From contig NZ_FOYT01000002.1 of the NCBI RefSeq assembly GCF_900112175.1, forward strand, positions 372,001 through 436,000: a stretch of DNA of 64,000 nt, in the 5' to 3' direction. Position numbers and translations under genes: made by a program. Source of the stretch: Halogeometricum rufum. Its GTDB lineage: Archaea > Halobacteriota > Halobacteria > Halobacteriales > Haloferacaceae. The notes under the pieces are model-generated. The model ran no database searches. It saw nothing but the letters and a program-made list of their open reading frames with translations, and had not been told where the DNA came from. Position 1 is the first letter of the stretch. Every line of letters begins with the position of its first letter. Of the stretch, positions 34,632-41,254 are shown one piece after another.

Positions 34632-34697
34632 ATGGAAATACACCGCGTAAGCGTGAACGACACCCATACGATCCAGCGAGGTGCTGTTTTTATATGA
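34632..34697 (+). CDS. 21-codon ORF coupled to the ATP-grasp pair (possible leader or precursor peptide)
   Basis: A short frame MEIHRVSVNDTHTIQRGAVF plus one Ile ends in a TGA that overlaps the ATG of the next gene (ATGA). The same four-base overlap joins the next two genes, so three frames are chained. It could be a leader peptide, a substrate peptide for the ATP-grasp enzyme, or chance. The AT-rich DNA directly before its ATG (TAGAAATATAAAA) could instead be the TATA box of the following gene, in which case this ORF would not be transcribed. Confidence 0.3.
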   Translation: MEIHRVSVNDTHTIQRGAVFI

Positions 34698-35548
34698 ACT
34701 CCTCGAAATTCGTACTTCTAATCAACGCACGAGAAGCGATTGAAGAGATATTGAGCCCAATCATTAAAGAGCGCGGGTTGACACCTTTAGCTGTCTCTGC
34801 ACACGATTTTCTCGCTGCCGAGTATAAGTTCGAGTGTGGTGACGTTCCAACCACCGGATGGATCAACTTCCCCGAACACGGCAAGCGTATAAAGTTACAG
34901 TCTATCGCGGGCAGCTTTGCAGGGTGGTTAAACTTGGACATCGACAGTGATTCTATGTCTCAATTCGAGTTCCAAGAAATATTGGCGTTTATCGCGTTCG
35001 TCCGGCAAAATGCAGGACGCGCGGTCAACCCACCGAACGAAAACATGATTTCGACAAATTGTGGGTCCCTCCCCGAACAGTGGGAAACACTACGGTCAAC
35101 GGATGCAAGCGTACGCATTCCCTCTTGGCGCCTTGACGGCCCAGCCAACCCTCCGATTAGAAACGATGAGATAGCCGTACGTGATATCATGAATCCGCGC
35201 TTACGTAAGAAAAATGATGTATATGAGAATGATAAAAATAGCTTGTTAGTTGAAGAGCCTCGCGGCGTTCTCTCCAGCTGTGCATTTGTAGGTCAAAACC
35301 AACATCATGTACGCGTATCGGAAAATGGGGTGGAACCCGTGGACGTGCTCTCGGACACCCATGATCGATTTACCGAAGTAATCCAAGCCTTACGTCGTAT
35401 ATACTCTCTGGACTATGGAGAGATTTCCTACGCTTATCTCGGAGATGTCCTATTCTGGTCCGTCGCGCCACACCTCCCTGTAGAACATGCCGGTAAAGAT
35501 TCATTTCAGCCATTAATCGAACGTCTGGTTGAGGAATTCACAATATGA
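34694..35548 (+). CDS. Degenerate ATP-grasp-like partner protein
   Basis: A 284-residue protein that follows the layout of a RimK/MvdC-type ATP-grasp protein but lacks the catalytic residues. An N-terminal alpha/beta domain (KFVLLINAREAIEEILSPII) is followed by AVNPPNENMISTNCGSLPEQ and SVRIPSWRL, the positions where active enzymes have NpxxxxxNK and vPxT. The C-terminal part, SSCAFVGQNQHHVRVSENG and LDYGEISYAYLGDVLFWSVA, mirrors the nucleotide-binding half, with WSVAPHLP replacing the usual ExNPxP. No lysine or Glu/Asn metal pair is in place. It overlaps the next gene, a complete ATP-grasp, by four bases; a heteromeric complex is likely. Low GC suggests transfer. Confidence 0.6.
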   Translation: MNSSKFVLLINAREAIEEILSPIIKERGLTPLAVSAHDFLAAEYKFECGDVPTTGWINFPEHGKRIKLQSIAGSFAGWLNLDIDSDSMSQFEFQEILAFIAFVRQNAGRAVNPPNENMISTNCGSLPEQWETLRSTDASVRIPSWRLDGPANPPIRNDEIAVRDIMNPRLRKKNDVYENDKNSLLVEEPRGVLSSCAFVGQNQHHVRVSENGVEPVDVLSDTHDRFTEVIQALRRIYSLDYGEISYAYLGDVLFWSVAPHLPVEHAGKDSFQPLIERLVEEFTI

Positions 35549-36477
35549 AACATCCTCTGCATGAGGGGGTGATTGACCGAAAAGAAGGCCGGATTAGCAT
35601 CACCGATGGCACTTCCGATTCGGCACCTGACCAGTCCATTCGTCATCGCTATCTCGGAACGGGTTGTCCGGTCGTCGTAGCAGCACTGTCGGACGACACT
35701 GCCACTCACTTTTTCAAGATATGCCGCCAAGAGGATTACCCTATTATATGGCTTAGTTATGAAGATTTGTACAACAACTCGATAGCGTTTGATGCCTTCA
35801 GAAGTGCCATCGACAATGCCCCTGGAATTTACTTCCGTGAATCCGGAGATCAAAGGAAATCTGATACCGCTGTAGACGCAGCGATCCGGGCCGTAGTGCG
35901 GCGGAACGAGAACCTGTTGGGCCCTCCACGCTCTGCCACGAACTCGAACAAGCCCGTCCATCTTGATAATCTTCGTACTTCTACGGAGTCATCAGTTACC
36001 GTGCCGCGAACGCAAATTGTATCACGAATACAGAACGGCCGGAGTAAGGTTATGAAAGCAATCAGTGGCTTTCCAGCCTTTACTATAGACGCTGGCCCTC
36101 ATGAGGGCTGCGACGGTGTGGGACCGCTTCTACTGCAGGAGTACTTAACCGGAGATGAGTTGAGGATTCACGCTGTGGATTCGGACTTCGTCAGTCACTT
36201 ACTCAAAAAAAATGATGGTATAGACTATCGCGTCACGGGCTTGGCTGGATTGGAACGAGTGTCCATATCCTCCGGTGAACAAGACGCACTCCGTGATATG
36301 ATGGAGGCCGAAGGCGTACGCTTCGGCGGCATTGACCTCATTCGCAGCAAGAACCGTCTCATAGTCCTCGAACTCAACCCGATGCCGGGATACCATCCCT
36401 ACGAAGCGCGTGACGATGACAATCCAATCACCGAGATGATATATAAAAGTCTTATCAATAATGAGTGTGCGGACTAA
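35545..36477 (+). CDS. ATP-grasp ligase, RimK/MvdC-like
   Basis: A 310-residue protein with the main ATP-grasp features: NSNKPVHLDNL with K136, VPRTQIVS, a second lysine near K169/K171 in SKVMKAISG, LLLQEYLTGDELRIHAVDSD with E199 and R207, and the metal site D264 in FGGIDLI plus E276 and N278 in LELNPMPGYHPYE. The N-terminal third is a divergent pre-ATP-grasp domain (GIYFRESG). Such enzymes join a carboxylate to an amine, alcohol or thiol with ATP, often on peptides. The substrate is unknown. It is the downstream half of a coupled pair with a degenerate homologue, in low-GC accessory DNA. Confidence 0.75.
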   Translation: MKHPLHEGVIDRKEGRISITDGTSDSAPDQSIRHRYLGTGCPVVVAALSDDTATHFFKICRQEDYPIIWLSYEDLYNNSIAFDAFRSAIDNAPGIYFRESGDQRKSDTAVDAAIRAVVRRNENLLGPPRSATNSNKPVHLDNLRTSTESSVTVPRTQIVSRIQNGRSKVMKAISGFPAFTIDAGPHEGCDGVGPLLLQEYLTGDELRIHAVDSDFVSHLLKKNDGIDYRVTGLAGLERVSISSGEQDALRDMMEAEGVRFGGIDLIRSKNRLIVLELNPMPGYHPYEARDDDNPITEMIYKSLINNECAD

Positions 36478-37098
36478 GTTTGGGTCTATTGGTGGCTATC
36501 TATACGGGGTAACGCTTATTTGTGAATTCTGGAGTAGTTTGAGATAGAACAGCTACTTTTATGAATTAAATTGTTTGAAATGGCAATTCGCGTTCTCAAC
36601 AAAAGATTGATGCAATTAATTTCCTTTTGACATCGAAATCATAATACTGAACACATCCTCTGTATCTCGCATGCGCCTTCTAACAGTACCTGAGCAAATT
36701 CCAGTGGACGTGATGCATACAGGGCGCGAGTCGGTCACGAGCGATGGTCGCTTTCGCGCTGATCGGGCCGGTCGATACAGAGGACGTAATCAATAAACGA
36801 CTTCGTCAACTTTCGCAACGACAACAACGCCGACCGAGAGGTCGGCGTCGACGGTGATTGGCAGGGCCACGCTGAGTGACTGAGCGACGGCTACTGAAGC
36901 CGCCGGAGATGTACTCCTTGGGGAGAGATGTTCGTGATCGAATCGGAGCGGTCGAATCACGGCCCCGGACACTCCGCCAGCTGTCACCGCACAGCCGAGT
37001 CACGCGCCGGACCTCCTGCCCGGGGCGCCGACGGACCGTTGAGGTTCTCGGACCTGTTCGACCGCGTGACTGATACGTACGTACGGTCTGGATCCTCT
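36478..37098 (+). other. Gene-free accessory stretch
   Basis: About 620 bases. The first 180 are AT-rich and non-coding in appearance. The middle holds island repeat copy 4. From 36784 to 36987 the minus strand has a 65-codon frame with a hydrophobic, Val-rich end (LSVGVVVVAKVDEVV) that may be the tail of a decayed gene. The last 100 bases precede the membrane-protein gene. Confidence 0.5.
36710..36734 (+). repeat. Island repeat copy 4 (core only)
   Basis: Core GTGATGCATACAGGGCGCGA followed by GTCGG, the same tail as copy 2. It lies between the ATP-grasp operon and the membrane-protein gene, in the same orientation as the rest. Confidence 0.6.
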
Positions 37099-37707
37099 AT
37101 GCAACTGCTGGATGCACTCTTTGGCCCTGTCGAACGATATTCGGATGCGATCCCCGCGAGAATCCACGGTATTGTCGCCGTTGTCTCGTTTTGCACCTTT
37201 GTCGGGGTGATTGCTCTGGGATTCGTTCCGGTGACCCGCCGGATCGAGACGTCTGGCTATTCCACCGCAGATTTGCAGGCCGCAACGAGCCGGGCGGAAG
37301 TGGACACGATACTGCAGGCCTTCGAACCGGTCATGGAATCCGTGATGCTTCTCTCAGTTCTCGATTACATCTTCATCGTCGCAGGGTTCTTCCTGTTTTT
37401 CTCACTCCATTCGCTCTCTCTGAAGACGCTAGCAGTCCACAACCGGCTAGTCCTGATACCGAAGGTTGGGATGGTGTTGACTGTCGTCTCTCGACTCCTC
37501 GATTCGCTGGAGAACCTCTGGGTCATCCTCATCTACACGAATCCCGACGACTACGCGACCATCCTGATTGATCTCATGAACACCTCCGAATCGTTGAAGT
37601 GGATGATCGTCAGCATCGGATATCCGACACTCGGCATCGCCATCGTGCTTGCACTGCTGACCCGGTTTACCTCACTGTTCGACGGTCGCTCAGAGAGTCC
37701 ACAGTAA
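37099..37707 (+). CDS. Four-helix accessory membrane protein
   Basis: A 202-residue membrane protein with four helices: IVAVVSFCTFVGVIALGFVP, LSVLDYIFIVAGFFLFFSLH, a third around PKVGMVLTVVSRLLDSLENL and a C-terminal one (IGYPTLGIAIVLALLTRF). Between helices 1 and 2 is a 45-residue external or internal loop. The ATG at 37099 was preferred over the open frame beginning at 36928, whose N-terminal residues have poor codon use. No family is recognised. It is bounded by island repeat copies 4 and 5. Confidence 0.7.
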   Translation: MQLLDALFGPVERYSDAIPARIHGIVAVVSFCTFVGVIALGFVPVTRRIETSGYSTADLQAATSRAEVDTILQAFEPVMESVMLLSVLDYIFIVAGFFLFFSLHSLSLKTLAVHNRLVLIPKVGMVLTVVSRLLDSLENLWVILIYTNPDDYATILIDLMNTSESLKWMIVSIGYPTLGIAIVLALLTRFTSLFDGRSESPQ

Positions 37708-37748
37708 GCAGCATCGGAAATTTCAATCGGTGAGCTGTTTCGGTAGCA

Positions 37749-37773
37749 GTGCTGAATATCGAGGATGCGGATT
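37749..37773 (+). repeat. Island repeat copy 5
   Basis: Core GTGCTGAATATCGAGGATGC followed by GGATT; it begins 42 bases after the membrane-protein stop. Upstream bases (GAGCTGTTTCGGTAGCA) are also similar to the middle of copy 2. Confidence 0.6.
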
Positions 37774-38096
37774 CACATCCACTGTCCAACCCCGGTCAAG
37801 CGCCAACACGTACATCACGCCGCCTCCACGAGTCGCTCGGCCAACGTTTCGAGTGTGGTCGGCATGCTGAACTCACCCTCTGAGTGTTGCACACCGCTCC
37901 TGACAGAACTTGGTGAGGTTTCTGGGGTCGTGCGGAATACAGAGCGCGAGTGTCGCAGACATGCTTCTCGAATCCACGAGACATGTCTCTGTATTTTAAG
38001 CTTCGTCAGGTCAGTCACAGGAACTCGAAACGAGCGTATTTTCATGGCTTTCACTAGCTACACTCTTATCGTTGGAGACTCTACCTTCAACCAACG
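37774..38096 (+). other. Gene remnants between repeat copies 5 and 6 and promoter of the TA module
   Basis: No intact gene. On the minus strand near 37812-37865 a short frame reads MPTTLETLAERLVEAA, stops, and is followed by ATG with YVLALDRGWTVD, which could be what is left of a small antitoxin/toxin-like pair. Copy 6 of the repeat follows, then about 140 bases before the HTH gene. Confidence 0.35.
37930..37954 (+). repeat. Island repeat copy 6
   Basis: Core GTGCGGAATACAGAGCGCGA followed by GTGTC, one of the closest matches to the consensus. CTGACAG about 35 bases upstream matches the repeat's middle part. It precedes the toxin-antitoxin genes. Confidence 0.65.
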
Positions 38097-38468
38097 ATGT
38101 CGATAGACAGGGAAACATTCGAGAACACAAGCGAGGAAGAACTTACGGGGCTGTCCGTCCCTGACCAAGTCCTCGGATTCCTTGCCGCTCACGACGATAG
38201 GGCATTTGAGGCTCGTGAGATTGCAGCACAAACAGACCTTGACGAGGGTGCGGTGAGTACTGCACTGACGCGCTTGAAGCAACGCGAACTCGTTGAACAC
38301 AAGGCGACGTACTGGGCCGCGACGACCGACGAGGAACGGCTTCAATCGTATAGTGGATACGAGCGAGCGACAGCACTCTTCAACGAACGACTGGGAACCG
38401 AGAACAAGCATGAGTGGCGGGAGCACGCACCGAAAGAAGACCATCCAAGTCTGAGGGACGAGGAGTGA
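38097..38468 (+). CDS. HTH antitoxin-like protein, partner of PemK/MazF
   Basis: A 123-residue winged-helix protein: VLGFLAAHDDRAFEAREIAA, then the recognition helix region LDEGAVSTALTRLKQRELVE, then a wing and a charged C-terminal tail rich in Glu, Lys and His. MarR-like HTH proteins of this size are common antitoxins of haloarchaeal PemK-type toxins; they would repress the operon and neutralise the toxin through the tail. Its stop overlaps the GTG of the toxin gene by four bases (GTGA). Confidence 0.8.
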   Translation: MSIDRETFENTSEEELTGLSVPDQVLGFLAAHDDRAFEAREIAAQTDLDEGAVSTALTRLKQRELVEHKATYWAATTDEERLQSYSGYERATALFNERLGTENKHEWREHAPKEDHPSLRDEE

Positions 38469-38818
38469 CGGACGAAGAGAAACCGCCAACGTACGAACCC
38501 GGAGATGTTGTCTACGGTGACGACCCGTTCAAAGGTGACGAGAACGCGCGTCCGTGGCTCGTCATCTCGAATCACGAAGGACAACCATTCCATGGCGACC
38601 AGTACATTTCGGTAACGTTGACGACGAAGACGTGGCACGAGGAGTTTATCGAGATTCCTGACACGGGTTGGGTTCGTGGTGGAACTCCCGACGAGAGCTG
38701 TATCGTCCCGTGGGGCGTCCAGTCACTCGGAAGCGGAGACATCGACTACTGGCAAGGGACGCTCAACGACGCACTTGTCGAGGACGCAATTCAGTCGTTG
38801 ATTGACTATCTCAAATAG
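38465..38818 (+). CDS. PemK/MazF-family toxin
   Basis: A 117-residue PemK/MazF-like protein: YEPGDVVYGDDPFKG at the N-terminus (normally GdvvxvdfpptxG), ARPWLVISNHEGQPFHGDQY, VTLTTKTW and the end SLGSGDIDYWQGTLNDAL. Members are sequence-specific mRNA endoribonucleases. The start is a GTG that overlaps the antitoxin stop, a standard arrangement for such modules. It is bounded by island repeat copies 6 and 7. Confidence 0.85.
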   Translation: MTDEEKPPTYEPGDVVYGDDPFKGDENARPWLVISNHEGQPFHGDQYISVTLTTKTWHEEFIEIPDTGWVRGGTPDESCIVPWGVQSLGSGDIDYWQGTLNDALVEDAIQSLIDYLK

Positions 38819-38844
38819 CACTCATCCGATAACGGCGACACGGT

Positions 38845-38866
38845 GTGCTGAATAGAGAGCGGATAT
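38845..38866 (+). repeat. Island repeat copy 7
   Basis: Core GTGCTGAATAGAGAGCGGAT, beginning 26 bases after the toxin stop, the same distance at which copy 2 follows the zinc-ribbon regulator. Confidence 0.6.
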
Positions 38867-38902
38867 CTTTCAGACTCGCCCGGCTCATGATGTGTTGGTC
38901 AG

Positions 38903-38912
38903 AAAATATATT
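38903..38912 (+). promoter_or_regulatory. TATA box of the Tat lipoprotein gene
   Basis: AAAATATATT lies 24-33 bases before the ATG at 38936, the position expected for a leaderless haloarchaeal transcript. Confidence 0.6.
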
Positions 38913-38935
38913 GTTGGGATTATCCACTACACTCT

Positions 38936-39292
38936 ATGGCAGTCTCCGGCCAACAATGTGCGACACAGAAAATCAACTCAATTTCCCGACGAACCATGAT
39001 TTCACTAATTTCGGGAATGGTGCCACTATTGTCTGGGTGCGTGCAGACAACGACGGGTCACCTCAACGGCATGGAAGTGACCACGCTCCCCCCAGACGCG
39101 ACAGTTGTCACAGCATCTGATGACCGGATTGCGGACGTGGAGGCGATACAATCCGTGGTACGGCAGGCGACTGAGCGAGATGGAGAGATTGCGACCGTTG
39201 AAATAAGCGGGAGAGAAGCGGACAGGACAATCGACCAACTCGAAAAACTCTCGTATTACGACAGTAACTCTTCGAACTACCGTTCTGGCTGA
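38936..39292 (+). CDS. Small Tat lipoprotein, uncharacterised
   Basis: A 118-residue protein with a twin-arginine signal (SRRTMISLISGMVPLLSGC) ending in a lipobox cysteine at about residue 35. The mature part is about 83 residues: VTTLPPDATVVTASDDRIAD, a helix VEAIQSVVRQATERDGEIAT, and a tail that includes LEKLSYYDS. It is predicted to be membrane-anchored outside the cell. No family is recognised beyond similar short haloarchaeal lipoproteins. A TATA box 24-33 bases upstream fixes the start. Confidence 0.7.
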   Translation: MAVSGQQCATQKINSISRRTMISLISGMVPLLSGCVQTTTGHLNGMEVTTLPPDATVVTASDDRIADVEAIQSVVRQATERDGEIATVEISGREADRTIDQLEKLSYYDSNSSNYRSG

Positions 39293-39318
39293 TACATCGA
39301 GTATCAAAACCAGGTAGT

Positions 39319-39342
39319 GGTTGTTGAATATGCGGTGCAAGA
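39319..39342 (+). repeat. Island repeat copy 8 (weak)
   Basis: GGTTGTTGAATATGCGGTGC matches only the central TTGAATA and the GCG part of the core; listed because of its position 26 bases after the lipoprotein stop, as for copies 2 and 7. Confidence 0.3.
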
Positions 39343-39347
39343 CTAAC

Positions 39348-39401
39348 CCTCTATATTCAGCGCGAAACTCCTGTCAGTATCTGAGTATTTCAACAGATCC
39401 C
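39348..39401 (-). repeat. Island repeat, inverted copy at the right edge
   Basis: Read on the minus strand this is a nearly full-length copy: GGATCTGTTGAAATAC, then CAGATACTGACAGG, then GCGCTGAATATAGAG. It is the only copy in the opposite orientation and marks the end of the low-GC region; high-GC genes begin just beyond it. The left part looks like terminal sequence of haloarchaeal IS5-type elements. Confidence 0.6.
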
Positions 39402-39521
39402 TTTCTCGATATTCGCTTACAGAAACATCATTCTAAAAACATCTTTTGGCCACGAAGTCGTGACTGCAGACGTAGCCGGAGGAAGACGGCTTCCGCTCCG
39501 GTTCGGAAGAGATCCCCGGAG

Positions 39522-41246
39522 ATGACCATGGCCGAAACAACGACTCGCGTCGACCTCGATCCGCGCATCGACACCTACCACTTCTACGAGCGGGAGTGGG
39601 AGGGATACGAACAGCTTATCGACGCCTTCGAGCACGACGTCCCCGACCAGTTCGACCTCGCCACCTACCTCTGTGACCGGTGGGCCGACGCTGACCCGAA
39701 TCGGGTGGCGGTCCACGCCCTCGGCGCGGACGGAACAGAGACCAGATATACGTACGGCGACCTTCGCCGTGACGCAAACCGGCTCGCGAATCATCTGGCC
39801 GATGCCGGCATCGATGCCGGAGACCGGATCGCCGTCCATGGGGGTCAGAAGGTCGAATACCTCCTCGCCCACCTCGCCGCCTGGAAGCTCGGAGCGATCT
39901 CCGTGCCGCTCTCGCTGTTGTTCGGCCCCGACGGGTTGGAATATCGCCTCGCTGATAGCGGCGCTTCCGCCTTCGTCGTCGACGAGGCAGCCCTCCCGAC
40001 TCTCCGGGCGGTCGAACCGGACCTCGACGAATTGGAGACGAAGGTCGTGGTCGGTGACGGCCCGACCGAGGGCAACGAGGCCGCCTTCCACGATGCGATT
40101 GCAGACCGCTCGACCGACGTCGAGACCGCCACGACAGACGCCGACGACCCCGCCGTCGTCATGTACACGAGCGGGACGACCGGCCCGCCGAAGGGGGTCG
40201 TCCACGCTCATCGGAGTGTGCTCGGGGTGCTCCCGGGCCAGATCCTGACCAGGTACAACATGGACGTCAGAGCCGGCGACACGCTCTACACTCCCGGCGA
40301 GTGGTCCTGGAGTGGACCACTTTTCGACGTTATCGTGTCCGGGCTCTACCTCGGCGTCCCAATCGTGGGGGACGCAGACCCGGGGTTCGACCCGGAGGAG
40401 ATGCTCGCGCTGATCGACCGTTTCGACGTCTCTATCGTCGGTGCCCCGGCGACCGTCTGGCGGGCGCTGATGCAGGTACCGGAGGCGAGCGAACGCTACG
40501 ACCTCGGGAGCCTCCGCGTCGTCTTCAACGGTGGGGAGGCGCTCGGCGGGTCGATCGTCGACTGGTTTCACGAGACGATCGGCGGCGTGGCCGTTCACGA
40601 GGTCTACGGACAGACCGAGACCGCCGCGGCGGGTGCAGGCGACTGTGAGGCGCTCGGCATCGACCACCGCGATGGGCACATGGGCAAACCCGTCCCCGGT
40701 CTGGAGATCGAGGTACTAGACGTCGACGACGCCGATCCGCTCGGGACCGGGGAGGTCGGCGAACTCGCCGTTCGCTACGAGGGTAATCCGGTTTGCTTCC
40801 TCGAGTTCTGGAACGCTCCCGAGAAGACTGCTCGGCGTCTCGACGATGGCTGGCTACGGACCGAGGACCTCGGTTCGAAGACCGACGACGGTTACGTGTC
40901 GTTTCACAGCAGGAAGGACGACGTCATCAACTCCTCCGGCTATCGGATCGGTCCCGCCGAGATCGAGGAGTGCCTCGCCGGACACGACGCCGTCGCCGAC
41001 GCGGGGGTGATCGGAGTTCCAGACGAGATGCGCGGCGAAGTCCCGAAGGCGTTCGTCGTGCTCGCGGAGGGGAACGAGGCCACCGACGAACTGTCGGAAA
41101 CGCTCCGGGGCCACGTCGAGTCGCGGCTGGCGAAGTACGAGCGCCCCCGCGAACTCGAGTTCGTCTCGGAGCTCCCGACGACGACGACCGGGAAGGTGCG
41201 CAGACACGACCTCCGGGTGCGCGAGGGACTGGTCGAAGTGGAGTGA
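39522..41246 (+). CDS. Acyl-CoA synthetase (AMP-forming)
   Basis: A 574-residue member of the ANL superfamily that activates a carboxylic acid to acyl-AMP and then acyl-CoA. The P-loop is YTSGTTGPPKG (residues 215-225); FNGGEALGG, VYGQTETAAAGAGD, WLRTEDLGSKTDDGYVSF (conserved Asp) and the C-terminal lysine motif TTTGKVRRHDL are all present. It most resembles medium-chain/acetyl-CoA synthetase-like enzymes. The ATG at 39522 (or 39528) gives the usual length; the open frame upstream runs into the island repeats. It overlaps or nearly touches the FAD-oxidase gene downstream. Confidence 0.9.
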   Translation: MTMAETTTRVDLDPRIDTYHFYEREWEGYEQLIDAFEHDVPDQFDLATYLCDRWADADPNRVAVHALGADGTETRYTYGDLRRDANRLANHLADAGIDAGDRIAVHGGQKVEYLLAHLAAWKLGAISVPLSLLFGPDGLEYRLADSGASAFVVDEAALPTLRAVEPDLDELETKVVVGDGPTEGNEAAFHDAIADRSTDVETATTDADDPAVVMYTSGTTGPPKGVVHAHRSVLGVLPGQILTRYNMDVRAGDTLYTPGEWSWSGPLFDVIVSGLYLGVPIVGDADPGFDPEEMLALIDRFDVSIVGAPATVWRALMQVPEASERYDLGSLRVVFNGGEALGGSIVDWFHETIGGVAVHEVYGQTETAAAGAGDCEALGIDHRDGHMGKPVPGLEIEVLDVDDADPLGTGEVGELAVRYEGNPVCFLEFWNAPEKTARRLDDGWLRTEDLGSKTDDGYVSFHSRKDDVINSSGYRIGPAEIEECLAGHDAVADAGVIGVPDEMRGEVPKAFVVLAEGNEATDELSETLRGHVESRLAKYERPRELEFVSELPTTTTGKVRRHDLRVREGLVEVE

Positions 41247-41254
41247 CCCAACCG

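Noticed and set aside
36790-36987. 65-codon minus-strand frame ending in a Val-rich segment
   Set aside because: Poor codon use in its first half, no start context and no recognised family; mentioned only as a possible remnant.
31919-39401. CRISPR array as an explanation for the repeated motif
   Set aside because: Copies are 160 to 2,700 bases apart, diverged, and separated by genes rather than uniform short spacers; no cas genes are present.
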